Assembly: GCF_008087665.1 (NCBI RefSeq)
Contig: NZ_CP042912.1
Span: forward strand, 1,984,001 to 2,048,000
Direction: 5' to 3'
Origin: Mariniblastus fucicola
GTDB taxonomy: Bacteria; Planctomycetota; Planctomycetia; Pirellulales; Pirellulaceae
DNA: 64,000 nt
A program made the translations under genes and the position numbers. The notes beneath the pieces are model-generated. The model saw only the letters and a list, made by a program, of their open reading frames with translations. It ran no database searches and was not told where the DNA came from. The stretch's first letter is position 1. Each line of letters opens with the position of its first letter. Below are positions 18,174 through 26,834 of the stretch, one piece after another.

Positions 18174-18887
18174 ATGAACAATTTCGTAGTCAGAATTCTG
18201 GTTCTCTTGTTTTGCATCGGCTTGGCCAGAAACGTGGTCGCGCAAGCCGAGACGGAAAACTTCGAGTTGAACATAACAGGTTCGCTCGTGGATAAGCTCG
18301 AACCCAACACGCGAATTTCGGTAGGAACGATTGGGACATCCAGAGAATTCCCTTACGTCGCGATGTCTGCCAGCGTCGAAAGCTTGCCTCTGTACTTGCC
18401 GAAAAAGCACTTTCAGGACCGCTATCTGCGCGTGTCCTTTTACAGCCATACGCAGCAAACGACGATCTTTTCGATGGAAGTAAGCCGAGATTCAATGGAT
18501 AAAGTGCGGCCCATTAAACTGAAGCTTGACAAGCCCAATCCAAATCTGCGGATCATAGCTTGGTGGAAAAGAGTTCGCTACAAGCCTGCTGTTTCCAAAA
18601 GGATGAGCTACGTGGAATTGCCTTACTGGAACAAAGAGATTGGGAAACTGACTTCAGCTCCACAAAAGCCTATGCTGCATGTGGATAATGGTGAGGGCAA
18701 GACGGCGACAATAGAAATGGGTGACTTCTGTATGGGCGACAGGTGGCACGCGACTTTGCCGGACGATTTTGCCCCGACTTCAGCTTCAACAATTACCTAT
18801 ACCGTTGAATACGATTCAGGCGGTTTGTTTGACAGCGTGGCAACAAAATTCGAATACGACTATCGGGTTGGCGTCGATACAGATTGA
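18174..18887 (+). CDS. Secreted protein of unknown function
   Basis: The ATG at 18174 is preferred to an upstream TTG at 18147 because it starts directly with a signal peptide (MNNFVVRILVLLFCIGLARN, then VVAQ, cleavage probably after Ala-Gln or before it). The mature part, about 213 residues, is rich in aromatic and charged residues without cysteines or recognisable motifs; the pattern of alternating residues suggests beta structure. Fewer Ala and more Lys/Ser/Thr than neighbouring housekeeping proteins hint at a different origin. The gene ends eight bases before the second 57-bp repeat, which supports the idea that gene and repeats moved together. Confidence 0.6.
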   Translation: MNNFVVRILVLLFCIGLARNVVAQAETENFELNITGSLVDKLEPNTRISVGTIGTSREFPYVAMSASVESLPLYLPKKHFQDRYLRVSFYSHTQQTTIFSMEVSRDSMDKVRPIKLKLDKPNPNLRIIAWWKRVRYKPAVSKRMSYVELPYWNKEIGKLTSAPQKPMLHVDNGEGKTATIEMGDFCMGDRWHATLPDDFAPTSASTITYTVEYDSGGLFDSVATKFEYDYRVGVDTD

Positions 18888-18894
18888 CGGACAA

Positions 18895-18951
18895 CAACGG
18901 CTCAGCTGTGATGATTCCAAAACACTAATCAGCAACAATCGACACTAATTT
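18895..18951 (+). repeat. 57-bp direct repeat, copy 2
   Basis: This is the second copy of the repeat at 17734-17790, differing at three positions in the heptamer region (AGCAACAATC for GGCACTAATC). It begins eight bases after the stop of the secreted-protein gene. Confidence 0.8.
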
Positions 18952-19066
18952 TCTTCGTCCCGGGTATGTTCGAATAGAAACGCCTGGCGAACTTGGGCCG
19001 GGTTGGAAACAGTCACACGCCTCGCGCCGCGGTAGAATTGCGTTCTCTTTTCATCCTCGCTATTCG

Positions 19067-19096
19067 TATTAGTGTTGATTAGTGCCGATTAGTGTT
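19067..19096 (-). repeat. Inverted copy of the heptamer part of the 57-bp repeat
   Basis: The sequence TATTAGTGTTGATTAGTG, then CCGATTAGTGTT, is the reverse complement of the ACACTAATCGGCACTAATC part of the direct repeat. It lies about 115 bases beyond copy 2 and 140 bases from the tRNA gene. Confidence 0.7.
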
Positions 19097-19238
19097 TCCC
19101 ATCCTTGCTGAATTGCATCTGCTGCCCAAGACGCCACCGCGTTTCGCAAGCGACATTGACGAACGGCCCTTTGCGCTAGGGAAAAACGAGCAGGTCGCGA
19201 CCAGAAATTTGCTCAATGGCAAACGTCGCGAAAAGAAG

Positions 19239-19312
19239 TAGGGCTGGAGGGACTCGAACCCCCGACAAAGGGATTATGAGTCCCCTGCTCTAACCAACTG
19301 AGCTACAGCCCC
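19239..19312 (-). tRNA. tRNA with CAU anticodon (elongator Met or Ile2)
   Basis: Read on the minus strand, the gene starts GGGGCTGTAGCTCAGTTGG and folds into a standard cloverleaf. The acceptor stem is GGGGCTG with CAGCCCT (first pair G-U), the D arm is AGCTCAGTTGGTTAGAGC, and the anticodon stem GGGGA/TCCCT encloses loop CTCATAA with anticodon CAT. The T arm is GGGGGTTCGAGTCCCTC. The discriminator is A, and no CCA is encoded. Both elongator methionine tRNA and the lysidine-modified isoleucine tRNA carry this anticodon and loop; I cannot separate them by eye. It is not an initiator by its A-loop and acceptor form. Confidence 0.93.
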
Positions 19313-19382
19313 GAATCGATGACGGTCGAATTTACACAATTTCCCGCGCTCACGGAAGGCTGCCGTCACGACAGCGGTGACT

Positions 19383-20126
19383 TCACTGCGGATTCAGTCG
19401 CAGGTCAATCAGCAATTCATCGACGGCCTCGACATCACGTGTTTCCGGCAGACTGGAATTCGTAAATGATGCTTCCAGTTTTTGCTCCAACGAATCAAGC
19501 TGGCTCCCGTGGAACTGCCAATCCAGATTGGCCAAACCAACCTTCTCTTCCGTCTTGGCTGCGATCAAATCAGGAATGAAATCCAGTCCCGCACTCTCGT
19601 GAAGCCGACGGATATCGGTCTCGATTCGTCCGCTTTCCATCAGGTGAATGCCGGTGAGCAAAACCCGGTACGCGTAGAGCAGCGATTTGGCTTTCTTGAC
19701 TGACTCCTTCTCCAGCAGCTTTCGTTGCGTGCCGTAGAAACCCCGATAGTGGTGAAAGTGAAATCGTGTGATGCAGCGCCCCGCAATTGGCTTGAGTCGA
19801 TCCAGAAAGTCCTGCCCGCAGACAACCAGCGGTGAAAAAATCTGCTCCAGAACGTAGCCATTGTTCTTGATCAGCAGTCTCAGAAATTTTCCAATCTCGT
19901 GACTGACCAAATCGACTTCGACTCCGTCTTCGATACTTGTACGGTCTATCGTTTCTGTCGGTGTCGCCAGCCGCACCATGTCCCGCAATGGCAGCAGGTG
20001 ACTGCCGCGGAGATCGACGTCGCTGTCTGGCGAAGGAAAGCCATAGATGTGTGCGCCACTGACAGTCACAAACAGCGGATCATGCCCAAGCGAATCGACA
20101 GATGGTTTCCAGTGTTCTGGTGTCAT
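19383..20126 (-). CDS. RlaP-like nucleotidyltransferase, second of a tandem pair
   Basis: This 247-residue protein belongs to the DNA polymerase beta-type nucleotidyltransferase superfamily. The core VSGAHIYGFPSPDSDVDLRG (about 22-41) matches the hG[GS]x9-13Dh[DE] motif, and VEVDLVSHEIGKF (about 70-82) supplies the third acidic residue. The whole length looks like COG3541 (RlaP, formerly called predicted nucleotidyltransferase). That family is linked to RNA ligases in RNA repair, as known from genome context; the substrate is unproven. Its ATG overlaps the stop of the upstream paralogue in ATGA, so the two are co-translated. No RNA ligase gene is present in the neighbourhood, but a tRNA gene lies 70 bases downstream. 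Confidence 0.78.
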   Translation of the reverse strand: MTPEHWKPSVDSLGHDPLFVTVSGAHIYGFPSPDSDVDLRGSHLLPLRDMVRLATPTETIDRTSIEDGVEVDLVSHEIGKFLRLLIKNNGYVLEQIFSPLVVCGQDFLDRLKPIAGRCITRFHFHHYRGFYGTQRKLLEKESVKKAKSLLYAYRVLLTGIHLMESGRIETDIRRLHESAGLDFIPDLIAAKTEEKVGLANLDWQFHGSQLDSLEQKLEASFTNSSLPETRDVEAVDELLIDLRLNPQ

Positions 20127-21082
20127 TTTGGTCTCGAGGAAATCGCTGACTCACGAGCTTCGATCAAAAACTGGTCAACGGTCTTGAAGTTTGGTTGTTC
20201 AGGAAGTTTCGTATGCTCGAACGCATCCGCGAAAGTTTTGTTCAGCTCGATGGCCATCGATTCAATCTGCTCAAAAGAGTACTGACCATTGCGAATCGCC
20301 AAAAGTTCGCTGCGAAATTCGGAAACATCCACCATGATTTCGCCAGTTTTCAGTGCGCCGCTGCCACTGTGAAGCAGTCGAATGAGATGCATCGCATGTT
20401 TGGATTTGTAGGTGCCGTTTTTCTGAAAGCTGTTTCGCATGCGGCGGAACTGACTCAATGCGTAGCCCGAATAGGTTTTGAAAATGTGTCTGGAGAGAAA
20501 CGCTTCTCGCATCTCGCGAAGCCGAATCGCGATAGGGCTGGCTTCCAAAACCATCGGCGTCCACAGCGTTTCGAGAATGTTCGGGTTCGCCTTCAACGCC
20601 AACCTCAAGAACTTTTCCAGCTCCCAGAACACTTCATCAAGCTGCCCGTCGTTGAACTCAAGCTGCTGCGGCACCTCGTACAGCGACCAATGCAGTTCCG
20701 CGGGCGGCAAAAAGATGCCTCGGATATCGTCGTCAGATGATTCGTTCGAAAGCCCAAACGCTTTCGAACCAACCTGGCAGCGATAGATCACGAACGGACG
20801 GTAGGTTTCATGGTTTTTGGAAAGCAACAAATTGTCGATCTCCTGTCGACGCAGCGAAAGCTCGTCAAAAGACGCTTCGACAACCGAGCCGTCGGCAAAC
20901 TGGATCGTGTAAGGTTGGTCGTTGTGCGGAGGGCATTTGGTGACCACGCCCACCGAGCCCGGTTTCTTTTTCACGGCGTCCGGCTCCAAGCCAGTGGCCT
21001 TTGTTGTTTGCAGCACTACCTGCGTTCCGGCCGGGATCACAAAATTGCGTGACACAATGAGCGGCGGTTGGCGATCGGTCAA
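20123..21082 (-). CDS. RlaP-like nucleotidyltransferase with N-terminal beta-barrel-like domain
   Basis: The TTG at 21082 is taken as start because GAGGAG lies at proper distance upstream, and a longer frame to 21316 would run into the neighbouring oxidoreductase gene. The 319-residue product has an N-terminal segment of about 75 residues with short beta-like strands (FVIPAGTQVVLQTT, GSVGVVTK, YTIQFADGSVVEASF), resembling KOW/SH3-like barrels. The nucleotidyltransferase core follows: CQVGSKAFGLSNESSDDDIR (about 108-127), with GS and D-D-D residues, then FWELEKFLRLALKANPNILE. The core is clearly paralogous to the following gene. Fusion of a putative nucleic-acid-binding barrel to the catalytic core suggests an RNA substrate; this is inference. 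Confidence 0.75.
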   Translation of the reverse strand: MTDRQPPLIVSRNFVIPAGTQVVLQTTKATGLEPDAVKKKPGSVGVVTKCPPHNDQPYTIQFADGSVVEASFDELSLRRQEIDNLLLSKNHETYRPFVIYRCQVGSKAFGLSNESSDDDIRGIFLPPAELHWSLYEVPQQLEFNDGQLDEVFWELEKFLRLALKANPNILETLWTPMVLEASPIAIRLREMREAFLSRHIFKTYSGYALSQFRRMRNSFQKNGTYKSKHAMHLIRLLHSGSGALKTGEIMVDVSEFRSELLAIRNGQYSFEQIESMAIELNKTFADAFEHTKLPEQPNFKTVDQFLIEARESAISSRPK

Positions 21083-21174
21083 TTTCTTCTCTCCTCGATT
21101 TTGGACAGACTGATCGGTCGTGGAAAAGCGAACGCAGGCCGGAAGCCTGTACCACCGCCGAGTCTGCGAAGCTT

Positions 21175-22572
21175 CTAGCTGGCCGGGTGAACGTAAGGCT
21201 CGCGCCAATCCCGAGCAAGTTTCATGTTCGCGGCGTCGCTGTTGGTGACTCGATGCGTCACCGGATCCCAATGCAAAGTCTTGCCGACTTCCATCGCAAT
21301 GTTGGCCAGAATGCACGACGCGCTCGAAATGTGACCTTGCTCGATATCCGCGACCGGTTTGCTGCGGTCCTGAATCGAATTCAAAAAGTCCTGCATATGG
21401 CCGCGGATCGCTGACGCCACGTGCAACTCCAACGCCCAGTTGGCTTTGTCTTCTTTGTCCGTCGGATATTTGTCAAGTTCGATCACAGCCTTCGAAGTCA
21501 ACTTCTCGCCACCGCGATGAGGTTCGAACTCGTATCGGTTCACATCCAGCTTCAACGTGCCTTTGTCGCCGTAAATGATCGCCGCCCAAGGATACTCTTT
21601 GTTTGAAGAATGACCCCAGCTACGATGCGTCCACACGACGTTCAGATCGTCGTAGTGGAAGGTTGCCGTCTGCGTATCCGTAATGTTGGCACGGGCTTCG
21701 GTGTCGACCAGAATGCCGCCCGCGCTGCTGATTCGCGACGGCCAACCGAGGTCCAACATCCAACGCGTCAGATCCAGCATGTGGACGCACATGTCGCCCA
21801 CGATTCCGTTTCCGTACTCCATGAACGCTCGCCAGCCGCGGGGGTGCACGATGTCATTGTAAGGCCGCATCGGAGCAGGTCCTGTGTAGGCTTCCCAATC
21901 CAGATGGTCCGGAGCCGGTTTGTCGGGAGCCTGTTCAATCGTTTTTCGATTTCGCATGTGGTAGTAGCAGCAGACCTCCACGTGAGCCACATCGCCGAGC
22001 AATCCGGCATCGACGACTTTCTGTTTGGCTTCGATCAAGTGCGGCGTGCTTCGACGCTGCGTCCCGATCTGCACCACGCGATTGTGTTTCCGTGCCGCGT
22101 CGAGCATCGCTTTGCTTTCCAAAACATCGCAGCCCGTCGGCTTTTGGCAGTAAACATCGGCACCCGATTCGACCGCGGCGATCATCGGCAGCGAGTGCCA
22201 GTGGTCTGGCGTGCCGATGATCACGATGTCGTGCTCAAGCTCTTTGAGTTGGTTTCGATAGTCCGCAAATATCCGCGGGACTTTCTTTGATTTTTGCCGA
22301 GACCCCAACAGCTCAGCGGCCTCTGCTGCCATTTTGGAATCCACGTCGCAAACCGAAACGACGTCCACATCCGCGATATTGAGCAATTGAAGCGTGTCGC
22401 ACTTTCCGTACCAGCCGGAACCGATCAGGCCGACTTTCGGAGGGGCATTGGTCCCTGCGGCGTGAACGTAAGGTGCCAGAGATGCGATTGCCGAACCAGC
22501 GGCTGCCTGTTTGAGAAATGTTCTGCGTTGCACGAAACGACCTTTGTTGGTGGATAGTTTTGCGGTGGACAA
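21175..22572 (-). CDS. Gfo/Idh/MocA-family oxidoreductase, Tat-exported
   Basis: The N-terminus carries a twin-arginine signal, RRTFLKQ (about 16-22), followed by a hydrophobic stretch ending in VHAAG. The NAD(P)-binding Rossmann motif GLIGSGWYGKCD lies at about 49-60, and the family motif VYCQKPTGCD (about 139-148) contains the EKP-equivalent QKP. The glutamine in place of glutamate is seen in some members. The C-terminal alpha/beta domain has HMLDLTRWMLDLG and related blocks. Total length is 465 residues. Tat-exported members of this family are very numerous in planctomycetes and likely act on sugars or inositol derivatives in the periplasm; the substrate is unknown. It is divergent from the M16 protease gene. 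Confidence 0.87.
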   Translation of the reverse strand: MSTAKLSTNKGRFVQRRTFLKQAAAGSAIASLAPYVHAAGTNAPPKVGLIGSGWYGKCDTLQLLNIADVDVVSVCDVDSKMAAEAAELLGSRQKSKKVPRIFADYRNQLKELEHDIVIIGTPDHWHSLPMIAAVESGADVYCQKPTGCDVLESKAMLDAARKHNRVVQIGTQRRSTPHLIEAKQKVVDAGLLGDVAHVEVCCYYHMRNRKTIEQAPDKPAPDHLDWEAYTGPAPMRPYNDIVHPRGWRAFMEYGNGIVGDMCVHMLDLTRWMLDLGWPSRISSAGGILVDTEARANITDTQTATFHYDDLNVVWTHRSWGHSSNKEYPWAAIIYGDKGTLKLDVNRYEFEPHRGGEKLTSKAVIELDKYPTDKEDKANWALELHVASAIRGHMQDFLNSIQDRSKPVADIEQGHISSASCILANIAMEVGKTLHWDPVTHRVTNSDAANMKLARDWREPYVHPAS

Positions 22573-22716
22573 TTTGTGGAAAATCGTCGAAACGATCGGC
22601 GGAGATTATATCACGAATTCAATGCCAAACGCGCCCATGGTGAGGAATGAAACCCATGGGTATCATTTGAGGTAACTATTGATCTGGTCAAATCTTTACT
22701 CCACACAGGAATATTT

Positions 22717-25512
22717 GTGAATCGCATTTTTTACATCGGGACCACGCTGTTGGCGCTGTCAGTGTTCGCACTGCAATCGGCTACGGCGCAGTTGCCCAAA
22801 AAAGTCACCGAGATCGAAGGGATCACGGAATACAAACTGGACAACGGTATCCAGTTGCTGCTGTTCCCCGATGACTCGAAGCCGCAATTTACTGTCAACA
22901 TGACGCTGATGGTTGGCTCTCGCCACGAAGGCTACGGCGAAACCGGGATGGCTCACCTGCTTGAGCACATGCTGTTTCGCGGCACCGAAAAATATCCTGA
23001 CACGCCCAAGTGGCTGAAGGAAAAAGGCGTGTTGAACATGAACGGCACGACGTGGCTCGATCGAACCAACTACTACGAAACGCTTCCGGCGTCCGAAGAG
23101 AACCTTGAGTTCGCTCTCGATATGGAGTCCGACCGTTTGCTCAACAGCACGATTTTGGCCGAACACCTTGCTGCTGAAATGACGATCGTTCGCAACGAGT
23201 TTGAGCGTGGCGAAAACAGCCCGCAACGAATCTTGATGCAGCGTATCGCAGCGAATGCTTTTGAGTGGCACAACTACGGCAAATCCACAATCGGAAACCG
23301 CAGTGACATCGAGCGTGTTCCAATCAGCAACTTGCGTGAGTTTTATCGCAAGTTTTACCAGCCCGACAATCTGATGCTGGTGATTGCCGGAAAGTTCGAT
23401 CAGGACAAAGCGCTTGAGTTGGTCGAGAAGTACTTTGGTTCGCTGAAAATTCCCGATCGCAAACTGCCGAAAACTTACACCGAGGAGCCTGTTCAGGACG
23501 GCGAACGGTTGGTCGTGCTGAAGCGGAACGGCGACGTTCAAATGGCGGGCGCTGCCTATCACGTGCCTGCTGCATCAAGCGACGACTATGCCGCGGTTGA
23601 AGTGTTGGTCAACATTCTTGGCGACGAACCTTCCGGGCCGCTGTACAAGAAACTGGTCAAGACCGAACTGGCGACTAGTGCGTCAACGATGGCGTTCAAG
23701 ACTCATGATCCCGGATTGTTCTACGTTTTCGCAGAGGTTTCCAAGGACAAGGATCTGGAGAAAGCCAAAACCGTCATGCTGGAAACGGTTCAGAATGCTG
23801 CTGACGACATTACAGAAGCCGACGTCCAACGTGCGCTTCGCGGAATCGAAAAACGTCGCGAGCGTCAGTTTGCGAACTCGGAAAGTTTCGCGATCGAGTT
23901 GAGCGAATGGCGATCTTACGGCGACTGGCGGATGTATTTCCTGCATCGCGATCGACTTGAGAAAGTTACTCTCGCGGATGTCAAAGCGGCTGCCAAAGCC
24001 TACCTGAAAACCGACAACCGTACCGTTGGTCTGTTCATTCCGACCAAGGATCCGGATCGTACGACGATTCCTGAGCGAGTCGACATTGCGAAAAAGCTGG
24101 AAGGCTACAAAGGCCGCAAGGCGATGGCCAAAGGTGAAGCTTTCGATCCGACTCCGGCCAACATCGACGCGCGAACCGAGATTGTCAAAATCGCGGACGG
24201 CGTGCAAGTCGCGATGCTGCCGAAAAAAGTTCGTGGCGGACGCGTTGTCCTTTCAGGGACCATGCACTTCGGAACCGAAGATTCGCTCAAAGGTCACGTG
24301 ACTCACAATCGAATCCTCGGACGTCTGATGGGCCGCGGAACCAAACAGCTTTCGTTCCAGGAATACCAGGACAAGCTGGACGAGATCGAAACGTCGCTGA
24401 ACGTCAGTGGCGACACCGGTCAACTTTCGTTTTCGGTTGAGACGAAGGCCGAACGGGTAGGCGAAGCTCTGGACTTGCTCAAAGAAGTCCTGCAGGAACC
24501 GGCACTCGACGCTGACGAGATGGAAGTCCTTCGCAACGAGGGACTGACGGCTTTGGAAAGCACGCTTTCTGATCCGCAGGCTCTGGGTGTCAACGCGATG
24601 CAACGAGCCATGTCTCCGTATCCAGCGGACGACGTTCGCTATGAGAAAACGATCGAGGAATCGATTGAAGCGATGAAGAACGTCAAAGTCGAAGGCGTCC
24701 GTGCGTTCTACGAGCAATTCGTGGGCGGCCAGAATGTCGAAATCGGCGTTGTTGGGCAATTCGATTCTGATGTGGTCCAGGAAAAACTGGCCGCAATCTT
24801 CACCGACTGGAGCACGCAGGAAGCTTACGAGCGGATTGCAACGCCTGCCCCAAATGTTGAAGGTCAACGGATTACGATCAACACGCCGGACAAAAAGAAC
24901 GCGCTCTACATCGGAGCACTTCCTTTGGCGGTCGATGATCAGGACGAGAATTACGAAGCGATGCTGATCGGCAATTACATTCTCGGCGGTGGCCCACTGT
25001 CTTCGCGACTGGCTGACCGTGTTCGGAAAAAGGAAGGCTTGAGCTACGGCGTTGGTTCGCAGTTTGTGGCTGGTTCGCAAGACAAAAGCGGTGCTTTCAT
25101 CGTGTTTGCGATTTCCAATCCGGACAACTCAGAGAAAGTCGTTTCGACGATTGCCGAAGAGATCAACCGGATCATCGAAAGCGGCGTTGAGTCGAAGGAG
25201 ATGAGAAAGGCTCGCAAGAGTTTCTTGCGGACGCGCAAAGGTCGTCGTGCGAACGACAACGCGTTGGCCCAAACCTTGCGAGAGAACCTTGAGCTTGGTC
25301 GCACGATGGAGTTTGCTCAGCAAGGCGACGAAGCCATCGAAGCGTTGACTGAGGAGCAAGTCGAGGCGGCGATCAAGGCGTTGATTACCCCAGAGAAAAT
25401 GGTTGTCGTAACGGCGGGTGATTTCGAGAAGAAGTCCGAATCGGAATCCGAAGCGGAACAGAAAACCGAAGTGAAAGCGGAAGCTGAGGCGGAGCCTGCG
25501 GGAAGCAAGTGA
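22717..25512 (+). CDS. M16-family zinc metallopeptidase, two-domain, secreted
   Basis: A GTG start at 22717 gives a signal peptide (first 24 residues, ending ATAQ). The protein has 931 residues and the pitrilysin-type architecture. The first M16 domain contains the inverted zinc motif GMAHLLEHMLFRGT (about 74-87, HxxEH), and the downstream glutamate lies in VRNEFERGENSP (about 160). The two halves each have an inactive partner domain; the second half (from about 480) lacks HxxEH, as is usual. NNALAQTLRENL-type and RGRRANDNALAQTL blocks lie near the C-terminus, which ends in a 30-residue Glu/Ala/Lys-rich tail. It probably degrades peptides in the periplasm. A rho-independent terminator follows at 25566. 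Confidence 0.92.
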   Translation: MNRIFYIGTTLLALSVFALQSATAQLPKKVTEIEGITEYKLDNGIQLLLFPDDSKPQFTVNMTLMVGSRHEGYGETGMAHLLEHMLFRGTEKYPDTPKWLKEKGVLNMNGTTWLDRTNYYETLPASEENLEFALDMESDRLLNSTILAEHLAAEMTIVRNEFERGENSPQRILMQRIAANAFEWHNYGKSTIGNRSDIERVPISNLREFYRKFYQPDNLMLVIAGKFDQDKALELVEKYFGSLKIPDRKLPKTYTEEPVQDGERLVVLKRNGDVQMAGAAYHVPAASSDDYAAVEVLVNILGDEPSGPLYKKLVKTELATSASTMAFKTHDPGLFYVFAEVSKDKDLEKAKTVMLETVQNAADDITEADVQRALRGIEKRRERQFANSESFAIELSEWRSYGDWRMYFLHRDRLEKVTLADVKAAAKAYLKTDNRTVGLFIPTKDPDRTTIPERVDIAKKLEGYKGRKAMAKGEAFDPTPANIDARTEIVKIADGVQVAMLPKKVRGGRVVLSGTMHFGTEDSLKGHVTHNRILGRLMGRGTKQLSFQEYQDKLDEIETSLNVSGDTGQLSFSVETKAERVGEALDLLKEVLQEPALDADEMEVLRNEGLTALESTLSDPQALGVNAMQRAMSPYPADDVRYEKTIEESIEAMKNVKVEGVRAFYEQFVGGQNVEIGVVGQFDSDVVQEKLAAIFTDWSTQEAYERIATPAPNVEGQRITINTPDKKNALYIGALPLAVDDQDENYEAMLIGNYILGGGPLSSRLADRVRKKEGLSYGVGSQFVAGSQDKSGAFIVFAISNPDNSEKVVSTIAEEINRIIESGVESKEMRKARKSFLRTRKGRRANDNALAQTLRENLELGRTMEFAQQGDEAIEALTEEQVEAAIKALITPEKMVVVTAGDFEKKSESESEAEQKTEVKAEAEAEPAGSK

Positions 25513-25565
25513 TCTTTCCGCGTCCGCGGTCTCAGGACTTCGGGTCGCCACCTTTCAGCAAAACC

Positions 25566-25599
25566 AAAAGCCCGGCGGTTTCGTTCGCCGGGCTTTTTT
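25566..25599 (+). terminator. Rho-independent terminator after the M16 protease gene
   Basis: The sequence AAAAGCCCGGCG, loop GTTTCGTT, CGCCGGGCTTTTTT forms a perfect GC-rich stem of at least eight base pairs followed by a run of six T. It lies 54 bases after the stop. Confidence 0.9.
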
Positions 25600-26197
25600 C
25601 GTACCTGTCGGTGGCATAGGCTTCCAGCCTGTGATCGCGCTACGTCGTGGCTGTCGTCCTTCCAACTTGATCGTCTACGGATACATCTTCACGCGTCGGA
25701 TCCCATCGCCACATGTCGGCTACCATCTCTACAGTCGGCAAGTTTATGCACCGCGTAAGCAAGTTCCAGCAACGCGTTTGGCGTTTTTGCCACCGAGGGC
25801 ACCGAGAACACCGAGCCCGTGTTTCTTCCTCGCCGAATCAATAATTGGGCGCCAAGTTTATGCACCGCGTAAGCAAGTTTCTGTTCCAATACCTCGTTTG
25901 ATCTGGGACTCAGTACTCGGACTGTCAAAGATCCATCCGCCCGCTGTCTCACGATCGGGCCAACTCAGTTTTCTCTGTGCCCTTTGTGATCTCTGTGGCG
26001 AGGGAACGTCCGCAGTCCTTCGCTGCATTTCCGTCCCCTGATAGACTAGGACATCATTCAAGCGGATTCGTAAACCACAACTCCGCTGCGGTCAGTGGAG
26101 ACTCGCGCCGGGTGGTTCGTTTAGTGTTTCAACCGCGAATGCACGCCAATGGACGCGAATCTTGTTTGTCAGGACAACCAATTTCGCCCTGGTACCT
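25600..26197. other. Gene-poor stretch with degenerate repeats
   Basis: No credible gene is seen. A 26-bp direct repeat, AAGTTTATGCACCGCGTAAG with CAAGTT following, occurs at 25740-25765 and 25854-25879. Read on the minus strand both copies give the peptide LAYAVHKL, which resembles the start of GxxExxY-type nuclease-like proteins, so this may be decayed coding DNA. Phrases such as CACCGAGGGCACCGAGAACA and GCGAATGCACGCCAATGGACGCGAAT are low-complexity repeats that recur at 34.5-35.1 kb. This stretch marks the low-coordinate edge of the accessory region. Confidence 0.5.
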
Positions 26198-26226
26198 TCA
26201 CTTTGCTCTGGCACCTTTACTTTGCT
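26188..26226. repeat. 19-bp tandem repeat, GGTACCTTCACTTTGCTCT
   Basis: Two adjacent copies, GGTACCTTCACTTTGCTCT and GGCACCTTTACTTTGCTC, overlap the 3' end of the secreted-protein gene at 26198. The last residues of that protein (EQSKGARAK) are encoded by the repeat, so its natural C-terminus may have been altered. Confidence 0.6.
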
Positions 26227-26719
26227 CAAGCTTTGGTTGAACTCCGCCCCCGAATCCCTTCTTGTAACCACGAGCAGGTTGGACGGTTGATCCGTCCATC
26301 AGAACCACAACCGGGAATGTTGACTGAAACCGACGAAAATCATTTGGACTAAAATAGACAACCCAGAACCAGTGCCCGGAGCTGTCGTCTCGTAGTTTCA
26401 AGGTTGGGGAATTGAGTTGCGCGTCTTTCCCATATGGCTCGAGCTCATCAATCACCTTGCGGGCTGCGGCAAGTGCTTTTCGTGGTGACAGCGGCGGGTG
26501 TTCGTCACTGTCAGTCCAGTTTGGAGTTGCGACGAGCCGAGAAATCTTCAGCGTTGTCACATAGTGTTTTCCATTTGCGTCGGTATTCCAACTGATTTCC
26601 GGAGTGGGCTCTTCGTGCGCCTGCGCACCGGTTTGAGCGACTAAAGCAGGTGGCGCTAAACACGTCGCAACAACGAGCGACAGGATGAGTGCCATTTTCT
26701 GTGTGATTGGCGTGTTCAT
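26198..26719 (-). CDS. Secreted protein of unknown function
   Basis: The 173-residue product has a signal peptide (MNTPITQKMALILSLVVATC, continuing to about residue 29, LVAQ). The mature part contains WNTDANGKHYVTTLKI, a helix-like ALAAARKVIDELEPYG and WFWVVYFSPNDF followed by FPVVVLMDGSTVQP. The pattern suggests a single small alpha/beta domain of about 110 residues. I do not recognise the family. The C-terminal ten residues come from a tandem repeat. It lies on the same strand as the integron cassettes and directly after their lowest attC site, so it may be the last cassette whose own attC has been lost. Confidence 0.62.
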   Translation of the reverse strand: MNTPITQKMALILSLVVATCLAPPALVAQTGAQAHEEPTPEISWNTDANGKHYVTTLKISRLVATPNWTDSDEHPPLSPRKALAAARKVIDELEPYGKDAQLNSPTLKLRDDSSGHWFWVVYFSPNDFRRFQSTFPVVVLMDGSTVQPARGYKKGFGGGVQPKLEQSKGARAK

Positions 26720-26736
26720 GTGGAAATTGCTCAGAG

Positions 26737-26832
26737 CAGAATACGTCAGTGATCACCAAGCCGGAACGATTGATCTAAACATTGAAAACCACGCGCAAGT
26801 CCGGTTTCGCGTGCATCACATTGTTATCTGCG
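26737..26832 (-). other. attC site a
   Basis: Minus-strand ends are GCAGATAACAATGTGATGCA and TTGGTGATCACTGACGTATT. The outer boxes pair (GCAGATAAC with GTATTCTG-like) and CCGG/CCGG inner boxes pair. It lies three bases after the stop of the gene at 26835. Confidence 0.65.
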
Positions 26833-26834
26833 AC

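Noticed and set aside
21083-21316. Longer start for the second nucleotidyltransferase
   Set aside because: It would overlap the oxidoreductase gene by more than 140 bases, while TTG at 21082 has GAGGAG upstream.
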